A DNA stretch of 64,000 nt from Myxococcales bacterium (lineage in GTDB: Bacteria; Myxococcota_A; Polyangia; Polyangiales; Polyangiaceae). Numbering within the stretch: the stretch's first letter is position 1; each line of letters starts with the position of its first letter. A program made the translations under genes and the position numbers. Of this stretch, positions 17,880 to 25,081 are shown piece after piece. Under the pieces are notes generated by a model. It saw only the letters and a list, made by a program, of their open reading frames with translations, was not told where the DNA came from and did not search any database. The stretch covers positions 1 to 64,000 of the forward strand of contig JADKKK010000012.1 of the NCBI GenBank assembly GCA_016720545.1, read 5' to 3'.

Positions 17880-18002
17880 TCGGAGGTGAAGCGCAGCGTG
17901 TTCCTCGACGACCTCGTGTACTCGATGGCGACCGACCGCGTGAAGGTGCAGCGCCTCGGCGCGCTCGGAGTGGACGTGGCCGACGTGTCGCTGCGGCGAT
18001 GA
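17880..18002 (+). pseudogene. C-terminal fragment of a plus-strand gene
   Basis: About 40 codons before the TGA at 18000 read as a clear protein end (SEVKRSVFLDDLVYSMATDRV, GALGVDVADVSLRR) with near-perfect G/C third positions. The style is like the end of a secreted beta-propeller domain protein, but this is only a suggestion. Upstream, between 17640 and 17870, no single frame is convincing, and a run of ten G bases near 17762-17771 interrupts it. The fragment may be a truncated gene or a gene damaged by sequence error. Confidence 0.4.
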
Positions 18003-18033
18003 CGACGGGCGCGCGGCGCACGCTCCACCAGGG

Positions 18034-18185
18034 CTAGAGCGCCGAACCGCTTGATTCGGTCGGCTCTTCGTCGATTTACGTCGCCGTACTTCGTTGCTCC
18101 TCCTCGCCTAGCAGCTCGTCGTCGCGCCTCGCACGGCTCGCAGCTTGGCGAAAATCCTCGGTCATCAAGCGGTTCGGCGTTCTAG
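18034..18185. mobile_element. 152-bp element with 22-bp terminal inverted repeats (MITE-like)
   Basis: The left arm 18034-18055 and right arm 18164-18185 are inverted copies matching at 21 of 22 positions. Both begin with CTAGA/CTAGG-like ends and contain CCGAACCGCTTGAT on the left. The 108-bp interior has no coding frame and is less GC-biased than its surroundings. The right arm overlaps the stop codon of a minus-strand gene fragment. The size and shape fit a miniature inverted-repeat element. A long stem-loop terminator shared by two convergent gene ends is the alternative. Confidence 0.4.
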
Positions 18186-18330
18186 GTGGGCGCCTCGAGC
18201 TCCGCGATCCTTGCCTCGATGGCCGCCTTCCACTCGCCCCGCATGCGGACGAGGTCGGCCGGGAGGATGCCCGGGGACAGCGCCGCGAATGGCTGCGGCG
18301 CGCGCGCGTCGCCCGAGGCGGGCGCCGAGG
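18182..18330 (-). pseudogene. C-terminal fragment of a minus-strand gene cut by a poly-G tract
   Basis: About 48 codons ending at 18182 look coding: PFAALSPGILPADLVRMRGE, then WKAAIEARIAELEAPT and stop. Upstream on this strand the frame runs into the poly-C side of the poly-G tract, becoming a string of prolines that is probably not real. Beyond it (18440-18560) coding character is unclear. The N-terminus of this protein therefore cannot be reconstructed, and the family is unknown. Confidence 0.4.
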
Positions 18331-18334
18331 GGCG

Positions 18335-18437
18335 GGGCGCTTGGGGGGGGGGGGGGGGCGCCGCCCCGGGCGGGGGGGGGGGGGCGGTCCGGGGGGGGGG
18401 GCGGGGGGGGGCGGGGGGGGGGGGGGGGGGGGGGGGC
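18335..18437. other. Poly-G low-complexity tract
   Basis: Roughly 100 bases are G in long runs with a few isolated C or T. The tract separates the plausible C-terminal coding fragment (18182-18330) from unclear sequence upstream. It looks like the tract at 7757-7985 and is most simply explained as sequence or assembly noise. A shorter run of ten G lies at about 17762-17771. Confidence 0.6.
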
Positions 18438-18470
18438 GGGTGGGGCTCCCGCGCCGTAGGCGGAGCCACT

Positions 18471-18520
18471 CGCGGACCTCGCGCCGAGCCGCAAGGCGCA
18501 GGGCGAAGGCTACCGCGCCC
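18471..18520. repeat. Interspersed repeat, copy 1
   Basis: This stretch of about 50 bp begins CGCGGACCTCGCGC and ends GCTACCGCGCC. It is matched with a few substitutions and one short length change by 19733-19784. The first 14 bases are identical in both copies. Confidence 0.4.
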
Positions 18521-18626
18521 TCCGTCGTCGCAGGCGTCGTGCGAGTGCACCGAGCGCGCGTGGACGATGCGGCTCAGGGACCGTAGACACGCTGAGAGCG
18601 CTCGACCGTGAAGCGGGCATACCGGA

Positions 18627-19571
18627 TCAAGGGGGATCGCACGGATCCGGCGGCGGGAACCCCGCCTCCGCGCCGGGCGCAGGAGCGCGCGATCCCGCGT
18701 CGATCGGGCTCGCTGCCCCGCCCGCCGCCGCGTCGCTCGCAGGCGGAGCTCCGCCGTCGCCCGCGTCTCGCCCTCCTCCATCGCCCGCCCCCGCGTCTCG
18801 GGGGGCGAGGTGGCTCGCTCGAGCGAACGCCCTGAGCTCGGTCAGGCTGCCGTTGAAGAAGTCCGTGTCGACGTCCCCGGTCACTCCGGCGATCCGACCC
18901 GTGCTGGAGTCCTGCCAGAAGAGCCACTTGGACCACCCCGACGGGAGCTCCGGACAGGTCACCCCGTAGTTCGCGACCCAGAGGGGGTAACTTGAGAAGT
19001 TCGTGCCGGTCACGCCCGACATGAAGGCCGCCGTGTACACCATCGGGCGCACGTCGAGCGCCGCCTCGACCCGCGCGAGCCAGCGCTTCGCGCGCGCGAC
19101 GACCGTGGCCGCGGAGAGGCCGTCTCGAGTCTCGAGGTCGAGCACCGGGGGCAGATCGTCGGAGGTGTAGCCCGCCGCGCGAAGCTGGGAGATGACGAGG
19201 TCGGCCTGCCGATCGACGTCCTGGGAAGGATAGAAGTATTGGTAGGCGCCCCGGACGAGCCCGGCCCGCTTCGCGTTCGGCCAGTTCGCCGCGAAGCGAC
19301 CGTCGACGTTCGTCCCCGCCGACACGCGCATGACGACGAACTCGCGCCCCGCGCCCTTCACCTTCGCGAAGTCCACGGTGCTCTGGTACGCGGAGACGTC
19401 GAGCCCGCGAACCGTGGTGGCCCCCGCGCAGACGCGGATGGCCTGGGACGTGTCCCCCACGCACGCGCGCTCCGCGTTCGACGAGCACGCGGCGGCGGCG
19501 CACCCTACGAGCAGCGCCGCCGCGACCAGCGAGAGCGCGCGAGACGTCGAGGGCGCGGCGAGGCGAGGCAT
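18627..19571 (-). CDS. GH25-family lysozyme-like lipoprotein
   Basis: The 314-residue protein has an N-terminal signal (lipobox-like LVGCAAAACS) and a glycoside-hydrolase family 25 domain at about residues 55-250. The fold landmarks are present: GLDVSAYQ (Asp58), GAYQYFYP and PPVLDLETRDG with the catalytic pair Asp145-x-Glu147, then KWLFWQDSSTGRI near the end. Such enzymes cleave the MurNAc-GlcNAc bond of peptidoglycan. The last 65 residues are an Ala/Asp/Gly/Pro-rich tail. It may be used for predation or for remodelling its own wall. The function within the family is inferred. Confidence 0.85.
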   Translation of the reverse strand: MPRLAAPSTSRALSLVAAALLVGCAAAACSSNAERACVGDTSQAIRVCAGATTVRGLDVSAYQSTVDFAKVKGAGREFVVMRVSAGTNVDGRFAANWPNAKRAGLVRGAYQYFYPSQDVDRQADLVISQLRAAGYTSDDLPPVLDLETRDGLSAATVVARAKRWLARVEAALDVRPMVYTAAFMSGVTGTNFSSYPLWVANYGVTCPELPSGWSKWLFWQDSSTGRIAGVTGDVDTDFFNGSLTELRAFARASHLAPRDAGAGDGGGRDAGDGGAPPASDAAAGGAASPIDAGSRAPAPGAEAGFPPPDPCDPP

Positions 19572-19732
19572 ACGACGAGGATGAGCCGGAGTCGTGCGCC
19601 CGTCGACCGCCGACGTCGTCGATGGGCTGGATCGGCGCCGATTCGCTAAGAATCAGGGTGCCGAGAGTTGACCTCGCGCAACTCGGCGCACGGCGCTGCC
19701 GATTCGAGTGGAGCCTCGCACGCGCGCAGGAC

Positions 19733-19784
19733 CGCGGACCTCGCGCTGAGCCGGAAGCCGCAATCGCGCGCGAGCTACCGCGCC
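19733..19784. repeat. Interspersed repeat, copy 2
   Basis: This is the second copy of the repeat at 18471-18520, overlapping the stop of the serine hydrolase gene. On the minus strand both copies can be read as related peptides (CGFRLSARSA here, CALRLGARSA in copy 1). In this copy the frame continues to a stop at 19646. Whether this is translated is unclear. Confidence 0.4.
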
Positions 19785-20902
19785 TTCAGCGCTTGGCCGG
19801 CGGCGACCGCGAGCCCCTCGGGGGCCCCGCCGTCGTGGGTGACCACCGCCACGACCGCGGCGTCGAGGTCGACGAAGTACACGGCCTCGAGGTGGAGCCC
19901 GGCCACGTCGCCTGCGTGGCTGCGCACGCGCCCAAGCCCCCCCGCGGCCTCGCCGTCGGTCACGAAGACGCCGAGGCCGTAGCGCACGTCGGGATCGTCG
20001 GTGGGCACCGTCCTCAGCCACTCGCCGCGGAGCTGCGCCGGGATCACCTCGCCCGTCCCGTAGAGCCGCGTCCATCGTACGAGGTCGGAGAGCGTCGTGA
20101 CGAGGTCGCCGGCCCCGTACAGCCAGGAGGGGTGGTGGGTCCGCGTGAGCTCGCGGCCCCGCTCGTCGTAGGACGGGAGGAGTGGCTCGCGTCCCGCCTC
20201 CGGCGCGGTGCTCGCGAGCCCGAGCGGGCCCGTCAGCTCGCGCGAAACTAGCTCGCCGAGCGGTGCGCCCAGCGCGCGCTCGAGTACTCGCGCGAGCACG
20301 AGATAGTTCGTGTTCGCGTAGCGAAACGGCGCCCCCACGCGAGCGCGGGGCGCGTGGAAGAGCGCCCGCGCGAGCAGCTCGTCGGGACCTCGCGGCGCCG
20401 GCTTGGACGCCCAGGCGAGGAACGTAGGGTCGCGCTCGTAGGGGAAGAGGCCGCTCGTGTGCTGGAGGAGCGCGCGCAGCGTCGCGCCTCGGAGCGCGAC
20501 GTGCACGCGTGGGTCGAGCGGCGCGTCGAGCGCGAGTGCGCCGCGGGACACCGCACGGAGCGCCAGCGTGGCGACGAAGGTCTTCGCGACGCTCGCCATG
20601 CGAAAGGGCTGCGACACCTGCGCGTCTACGGCGAGGAGCGCGGGAGGACAGCCGGGCGCGTCCACACCCAAGAGCGCGCCTCTCCCTCGCGCCGCGTGCG
20701 ACGCGAGGGCCTCCTCGAGCCGCGCGCGACGCGCGACGCACGTCCGACTCCCGGAGGGGCTCGGGCCCGCTTGGGCGCGCGCGAGTGGGCCCGCGGCCGC
20801 GTCTTCGCCGCGGGAGGCGCGCGCGCGCTCCCGCGGGGAGCAAGCCGCGGCGGCCACCGCGAGGCACGCGAGCAAGGCGAGGCGCGCGGGCATGGCAGCC
20901 AT
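19775..20902 (-). CDS. Beta-lactamase-family serine hydrolase lipoprotein
   Basis: The 375-residue protein has a lipoprotein signal (ALLACLAVAAAAC, Cys21). It belongs to the class C beta-lactamase/esterase/D-aminopeptidase superfamily, with SxxK at Ser104-Lys107 (MASVAKT), YxN at Tyr195-Asn197 (FRYANTNY) and an HxG-like motif in RSHAGDVAG. GLFPYERDP and GAGDLVTTLSDLVRW are further family landmarks. It is unlikely to be an antibiotic-resistance enzyme because such lipoproteins usually act on cell-wall peptides or esters, but the substrate is unknown. A Met at codon 4 is an equally good start. It is single and divergent from the small Gly-Gly peptide gene. Confidence 0.85.
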   Translation of the reverse strand: MAAMPARLALLACLAVAAAACSPRERARASRGEDAAAGPLARAQAGPSPSGSRTCVARRARLEEALASHAARGRGALLGVDAPGCPPALLAVDAQVSQPFRMASVAKTFVATLALRAVSRGALALDAPLDPRVHVALRGATLRALLQHTSGLFPYERDPTFLAWASKPAPRGPDELLARALFHAPRARVGAPFRYANTNYLVLARVLERALGAPLGELVSRELTGPLGLASTAPEAGREPLLPSYDERGRELTRTHHPSWLYGAGDLVTTLSDLVRWTRLYGTGEVIPAQLRGEWLRTVPTDDPDVRYGLGVFVTDGEAAGGLGRVRSHAGDVAGLHLEAVYFVDLDAAVVAVVTHDGGAPEGLAVAAGQALKAR

Positions 20903-21024
20903 GCTCTCACGGACCCGCCGTGGTGGTGCGCGCCGGCGTGCGTGGGCGCGCAGCAGGGGAGGGGCGCGCTCGTCGTGGCGGCGGTCGCTTGCGCGGGCGC
21001 GGCGTCGCGCTACACTTCGCGCCT

Positions 21025-21180
21025 ATGAAGACCCCCGACGCCTCGGCCCCCCAGCGCCTCACCCTCGCCGACCTCTCCCGCGCGCGCGGCGGCGTGGCGG
21101 TCCAGTCCGGGGTGCGCTCCGGCACGGCGAAGACGGCCGACAAGCAGCACAAGCAGCTGATGGACTACCTCAAGAGCTGA
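21025..21180 (+). CDS. Small peptide with a Gly-Gly leader (bacteriocin/RiPP-like precursor)
   Basis: The 51-residue product has an N-terminal segment RLTLADLSRARGG, which matches the double-glycine leader pattern (L-x-x-L-x-x-x-x-GG) cleaved by C39 peptidases of peptide exporters. The predicted core of 28 residues begins VAVQSGVRSGT and ends HKQLMDYLKS. It is basic and contains no cysteine. The start ATG at 21025 is the only reasonable one, and third positions are G/C rich. No exporter, peptidase or modifying enzyme lies beside it. The next gene is convergent (stop at 21183) and encodes a Cys-rich protein. It could also be a small cytosolic protein with a chance GG. Confidence 0.6.
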   Translation: MKTPDASAPQRLTLADLSRARGGVAVQSGVRSGTAKTADKQHKQLMDYLKS

Positions 21181-21182
21181 GG

Positions 21183-22268
21183 TCACCGCGGCACGAGCAC
21201 CTCGAAGTCGACGAGCGCGCTCAGCAGGGCCTCGTCGAGCTCCAGGCCGCGCGCAGACAGCTCCGCGAGCACCTCGACCGTTGGCCGCCCGTCGAAGCGC
21301 GGGAGCGCCTCCACGAGCGCCTCGGGCAACACCAGGGGATCGTACTCCGAGTAGCCACGCACCACGCGCCGGCTGGGGTCGAGTTCCGTGTCACCCATCC
21401 ACAGGGCCGCGGCGGGGTCCCCGGGCTGGTCCGCCTGGCTCAGGCCTGCCTTGCCGAGCGCGTCGCGCGTATGGCGCACGAGGCGCAGGCCGAGGTCGGC
21501 GTCGGAGCCCGTGATACGCATGACGTCGGGCCACGAGAGCGCGTCCACCCGGGCCGCGCACTCCACGTAGAAGCTCGCCTCTCGCCCGGCCCATGGTCCC
21601 CAGCGGGCGCGGTACGCGCGATCGGGATCCGCGCGCGGCTCCTTCACGCGATCGCCCGCCGCGTCGGTGATCTCCATGAGGCTCGCGAGCGCGGCGTCGC
21701 CGATGCCGACCTCGAGGGCACACCACCGCGCGAGGCGCGCCTCGGCGAGGGCGAGGAGGTCGCGCAGCCGCCGCCAGAACCGCGCGCCGGTCGCGCCCCG
21801 CTCGTGCTTGCAGAACCAGGTCGCGCACGTCGCGTTGCGGTGTCGCCAGATGCCGCAGGCGGCGCCGGGCAGGAGGTGGGGACACGCGAGCTCGGGGGCG
21901 CGGCCGAAGCGGCCATCTCGGGTCACGGCGAGGTACGCGTCGCGGAGTTGCTCGGGCGCGTCGACGCCGAGCGGCGTCACGCCCTCGCGCGCGGCGATGC
22001 GCTCGACCAGCAGGTCGCGTGACCGAGCCTCCGCGGGGTCGGAGAGCACCTCGCCAACGAGGAAGCTTGGCAGCGCGGGCTGATAGGTGCAGCACTTGGT
22101 CCCCTCGTCGAAGAACACAGCGCCCGGCAGGGCCTCGGGCTCTGCGAGCATCACGCACGAGTCACAGGTGGCGAGCGGCTCCGCGGGGAGGTCGATCGAC
22201 GCCTCCGCGATCCAGCGCGCGTAGAGGGGCGGCAGGGAGGACGCCTGGAGCAGCGCGAGCTTCTTCAC
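21183..22268 (-). CDS. Cysteine-rich protein, YkgJ-like CxxC/CC motif
   Basis: The 361-residue protein has CDSCVML, then GTKCCTYQPALPSFLVGEVL, which resembles the metal-binding CxnCxxC core of the YkgJ family. A later cluster reads CPHLLPGAACGIW, NATCATWFCKHERG. The many paired cysteines in a cytosolic-looking protein without a signal peptide suggest an Fe-S or zinc site. The C-terminal half is helical with no known motif. The start MKKLALLQAS is unusually clear. The reaction and pathway are unknown. It is convergent with the Gly-Gly peptide gene, with only 2 bp between the stops. Confidence 0.65.
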   Translation of the reverse strand: MKKLALLQASSLPPLYARWIAEASIDLPAEPLATCDSCVMLAEPEALPGAVFFDEGTKCCTYQPALPSFLVGEVLSDPAEARSRDLLVERIAAREGVTPLGVDAPEQLRDAYLAVTRDGRFGRAPELACPHLLPGAACGIWRHRNATCATWFCKHERGATGARFWRRLRDLLALAEARLARWCALEVGIGDAALASLMEITDAAGDRVKEPRADPDRAYRARWGPWAGREASFYVECAARVDALSWPDVMRITGSDADLGLRLVRHTRDALGKAGLSQADQPGDPAAALWMGDTELDPSRRVVRGYSEYDPLVLPEALVEALPRFDGRPTVEVLAELSARGLELDEALLSALVDFEVLVPR

Positions 22269-22348
22269 CTGGCCGAAGGTAGCAGGGGTCGCGGCGCCTG
22301 GCCGCGCCGCCGCGCCGCCGCGGTCGTGGCGCTGGAGCCGCTGCCCGC

Positions 22349-22564
22349 AAGCAGAGCCTCGCGTGGAAGCCCGGTGAGGCCGAGGCGAAGGGCGAGGGCA
22401 GCCACTGGCTGAACGAGCGCCTCGAGGTGCGCGACGAGCGCCTGGCGAGGGTGCGCGCGTCGAGCGCCGCCGGCTGGGGCGGCGCCGGAAAGGTCAAGCT
22501 CGGCGAGCTCGCGCCGATCGCGTGGAGCGAGCTCTTGCGCGATCTGGAGTCGCTCAGGGCGTAG
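22349..22564 (+). pseudogene. Plus-strand coding fragment without a start
   Basis: This 71-codon frame ending TAG at 22562 has good codon bias and a natural composition (GSHWLNERLEVRDERLARVR, LGELAPIAWSELLRDL). No ATG or GTG was found in frame upstream before it meets the divergent Cys-rich gene. It overlaps the end of pxpC by 11 bp in convergent orientation. It is either the tail of a truncated gene or a gene with a damaged 5' end. The family is unknown. Confidence 0.3.
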
Positions 22565-23408
22565 GCGGCCGCTCGCTGCAGGGCGCGTCGAGCGAGAAGC
22601 GCACGGAGGCGCCGAGCGGGCGCGTGAACAGCGCCTCCAGATCGGCGTGCGCGACGACCGCCACGACGGGGTAGCCGCCGCTCACAGGGTGGTCGACGCC
22701 GAGCACGATGGGGCGGCCATCGGGCGGGAGCTGGACGGCGCCAGGGACCATGGGGAGCGAGTCCGCCTCGGCGTCGCGCGGCCACGTCGCGAGCGGCGGG
22801 CCCTCGAGGACGAGCCCCGTGCGGTCGCTGCGTGCGCCCAGCGTCCACGACGCCCGCGCGAGGACCTCGGGCTCGCGAAGGAGCGACGTGTGCGGCCCCG
22901 GGAGCAGACGCACGCGATCGTCTTCGCGTCGAGCCTGCGCTCCGAGCCGCGCGCGGGGCGTCGCCGAGCCTTCGCGCAGCGGGCCTGCGGGCCCGATGGT
23001 GAGGCGGTCACCCGTCTTCAGGAAGCGGCCGGCGAGCCCGCCCACGCCGGCGCTCGGCAGGAGCCCTCGCCCGCCGAGCACGAGCGGCGCCTCGAACCCG
23101 CCGGCCACGGCCAACAGCCGCAGCCGCTGCCCCGACGGCCGCACTGTGAGCGTGTCGCCATCGCCCAGCGCCACGGTCTCGCCCCCGTCCAGCCGCGCGA
23201 CGACCTCGCCCTCTGCCCGCGCGACGAGGAGCCCGAAGACCTCGAGCCCGAGCGCCTCTCGAGGGTTCCCAAGCGCGTCGTTCAGCGCGGCGAGCGCGGT
23301 GGGCGCGAGGGTGCCGCCGCCGGGCAGGCCGAGGTGGAGCTGCCCGGGCCGGCCGAGGTCCTGGAGCGACGCGGGGCCGGCCACGCGCACGAGCACGAGC
23401 GCGCTCAC
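22554..23408 (-). CDS. pxpC: 5-oxoprolinase subunit C (biotin-dependent carboxyltransferase family)
   Basis: The 284-residue protein is the PF02626-type subunit. Landmarks are GPASLQDLGRPGQLHLGLPG near the N-terminus, TLAPTALAALNDALGNP, and PGPHTSLL, GLVLEGPPL and HPVSGGYPVVAVVAHADL in the C-terminal half. With PxpA and PxpB it forms the ATP-dependent prokaryotic 5-oxoprolinase that opens 5-oxoproline to glutamate. The start is the GTG of a GTGA overlap with the pxpB stop, so translation is coupled. The order pxpA-pxpB-pxpC and the 4-bp overlaps support a single transcript. The length is at the short end for the family. Confidence 0.88.
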   Translation of the reverse strand: MSALVLVRVAGPASLQDLGRPGQLHLGLPGGGTLAPTALAALNDALGNPREALGLEVFGLLVARAEGEVVARLDGGETVALGDGDTLTVRPSGQRLRLLAVAGGFEAPLVLGGRGLLPSAGVGGLAGRFLKTGDRLTIGPAGPLREGSATPRARLGAQARREDDRVRLLPGPHTSLLREPEVLARASWTLGARSDRTGLVLEGPPLATWPRDAEADSLPMVPGAVQLPPDGRPIVLGVDHPVSGGYPVVAVVAHADLEALFTRPLGASVRFSLDAPCSERPPTP

Positions 23409-24058
23409 CTCGGCGCCTCCACGAAGCGCACCTCGTCCCCCACCCGGAGGAGGGGTCCCGCGCGCGGCCCCTCGCGCTCGAACAGCGTGGCCCCGACGGC
23501 GGTGGCGAGGAGCCAGAAGCCCCCCGGCGAGGCGCAGGGGTACACGCCCGCGTACGGGCCGCCGAGCGCGAACGTGTTGGCCGGCACGCGCGGCCGAACC
23601 TGGTCCCGCCGAGGCAACCTGAGCGCCGGCGGAACCCCCTCCAAATACGCGAAACCAGGTCGAAATCCGAGAAAGCAAGCGGTGTACGCCGGCGCCATCA
23701 GCGCGCGCGCGAGCGCCTCGCGCGCGAGGCCCGTGCGCGCCGCGGCCTCGTCGAGATCGGGCCCGTCCCATACGAGCGCGAGGGTGTGGTGCGTCGGGTG
23801 CGCGCGGCGCGTGGCCACCTCGTTCGCCGCGTCTTCGCCCGGAACCGCGCACTCGCGCGGGAGCTCGCGGGCGCCCGCCGGATCGCGGGCGAGCACGAGC
23901 GCGTGCTTCGCGGTGAGGTACGCGTCGAGCGCGTGCGGCAGGGCGCGCAGGTGGTGGAGCAGGGCGGCGCGCGCCGCGGGCGCGACGTGGTCGATCGGCG
24001 CGAGCAGCGCGCGATCGCCGTAGGGAGAGAAGCGCAGCGTGGCCACGGGGACGGTCAC
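23405..24058 (-). CDS. pxpB: 5-oxoprolinase subunit B (KipI family)
   Basis: The 217-residue protein begins VTVPVATLRFSPYGDRALL, the characteristic N-terminal GDRAL region of KipI-like subunits. It has the conserved PGFAYLEGVPPALRLPRR, VRPRVPANTFALGG, YAGVYPCASPGGFWLLA run. It partners PxpC in the 5-oxoprolinase complex. It starts with GTG in a GTGA overlap with the end of pxpA and ends in a GTGA overlap with pxpC. A larger frame extending to 24646 is rejected because its first 196 residues are an Arg-rich antisense-type translation over pxpA. Confidence 0.9.
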   Translation of the reverse strand: MTVPVATLRFSPYGDRALLAPIDHVAPAARAALLHHLRALPHALDAYLTAKHALVLARDPAGARELPRECAVPGEDAANEVATRRAHPTHHTLALVWDGPDLDEAAARTGLAREALARALMAPAYTACFLGFRPGFAYLEGVPPALRLPRRDQVRPRVPANTFALGGPYAGVYPCASPGGFWLLATAVGATLFEREGPRAGPLLRVGDEVRFVEAPR

Positions 24059-24762
24059 GGGAAGGCCGCTCGGAGCGCGCGCAGCAGCGGCACCGCGGCC
24101 GGGTTGTCGCCGTGCACGCAGAGCGTGTCGATCGCGCCGGTGGCCCAGAGCGCGCGCGCCTGGGCGACGGCGGTCGCGGGAGCCGAGAGGAGCGCGCCCT
24201 CGGCCGAGCGGGGCAGGAGGGCGCCGTCCGCCGCGTACCCGCGATCCGCGAAGCCCTCGCGCAGGTAGGGGACCCCCGCGTCGCGCGCCGCATCGCGGAG
24301 CGCGCACTGGGGCGGCCCAACGAGCGCCGCGCCCGGCCCGAGCAGCTCGCGCGTGAGCTCGGCGAGGTCTCGCGCGAGGGCGGGGGAGACCGCGGCGTCG
24401 TGGTAGAGCGCGCCGTGCGGCTTCAGCGAACTGAGCGCGACGCCGGCCTGTTCGGCGACCGCGCGGAGGCTCGCGCACTGCGCGCGCAGCGACTCGACCA
24501 GCGCGCCTGAAGGGAGCGCGATCGCGCGGCGCCCGAAGCCCTCGCGGTCGGGGTACGACGGGTGGGCGCCCACGCGGCACCCCGCCTCCGCGGCGCGGCC
24601 GAGCGCCCTCCGCATCGACGCGTCGTCGCCGGCGTGCCCGCCGCACGCGACGTGGAGCACGTGCGCGAGCGACCAGAGCTCGGTCGGTTCGTCGTCGAGC
24701 TCCCCCGCGTCGACGTTCACGAGGGGTGCGGCGAGCGGCGCGACCTCGGCGTCCTCGCTCAT
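24055..24762 (-). CDS. pxpA: 5-oxoprolinase subunit A (LamB/YcsF family)
   Basis: The 235-residue protein has the LamB/YcsF signatures: an N-terminal LVNVDAGE strand, VACGGHAGDDASM, VGAHPSYPDREGFGRR, LKPHGALYHDAA and TLCVHGDNPAAV at the end. In the 5-oxoprolinase complex it carries the metal-dependent ring-opening activity. Many homologues read ACGFHAGD; the Gly in CGGHAGD is a mild variation. The ATG at 24762 lies 10 bp after the stop of the small CxxC protein, which may be the first gene of the operon. It removes 5-oxoproline formed from glutamine or glutathione. Confidence 0.9.
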   Translation of the reverse strand: MSEDAEVAPLAAPLVNVDAGELDDEPTELWSLAHVLHVACGGHAGDDASMRRALGRAAEAGCRVGAHPSYPDREGFGRRAIALPSGALVESLRAQCASLRAVAEQAGVALSSLKPHGALYHDAAVSPALARDLAELTRELLGPGAALVGPPQCALRDAARDAGVPYLREGFADRGYAADGALLPRSAEGALLSAPATAVAQARALWATGAIDTLCVHGDNPAAVPLLRALRAAFP

Positions 24763-24772
24763 GGGCGCTCGC

Positions 24773-24949
24773 TCACGGCGCGGGTGGGGGCTCGGTCGAG
24801 GGCCGGTCCTCGGCCTCGGCGCGGGCGACGGCCTCCTCGACCTCGCGGGCGTGGGCAGAGCCCAACCCCACGCGCATCTCTCCGAGGGCCCGCCGCGCCT
24901 CCGCGGGGCGAAGCGCTCCTCGCGCCATGTCGATGCAGATGAGGCACAT
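24773..24949 (-). CDS. Small CxxC-containing protein upstream of pxpABC
   Basis: The frame ends 10 bp before pxpA and encodes MCLICIDMARGALRPAEARRAL, then an acidic helix and PSTEPPPAP. Codon bias is strong. The sequence just upstream in the same frame (EAALDNRPACAYEGG) is equally protein-like and adds another Cys, but no start codon precedes it before an in-frame TGA. The true start may therefore be non-canonical, or one base may be wrong. The ATG at 24949 is a minimal start giving 58 residues. A small Cys-motif protein at the head of a pxp operon is not a family I recognise. Confidence 0.5.
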   Translation of the reverse strand: MCLICIDMARGALRPAEARRALGEMRVGLGSAHAREVEEAVARAEAEDRPSTEPPPAP

Positions 24950-25081
24950 CCCTCCCTCGTACGCACACGCCGGGCGGTTGTCGAGCGCGGCCTCGCCGGC
25001 CCGCGCCCCGGCCGAGACCCGGCGCGGGCGGCGTCGAGAGCCATGCGGTCTCGCCGGGAGTCACGTAGAGTCGCGGGGCCT

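Noticed and set aside
19775..20902. Antibiotic-resistance beta-lactamase
   Set aside because: The fold is shared, but lipid anchoring and the family style fit a peptidase or esterase. There is no evidence for resistance.
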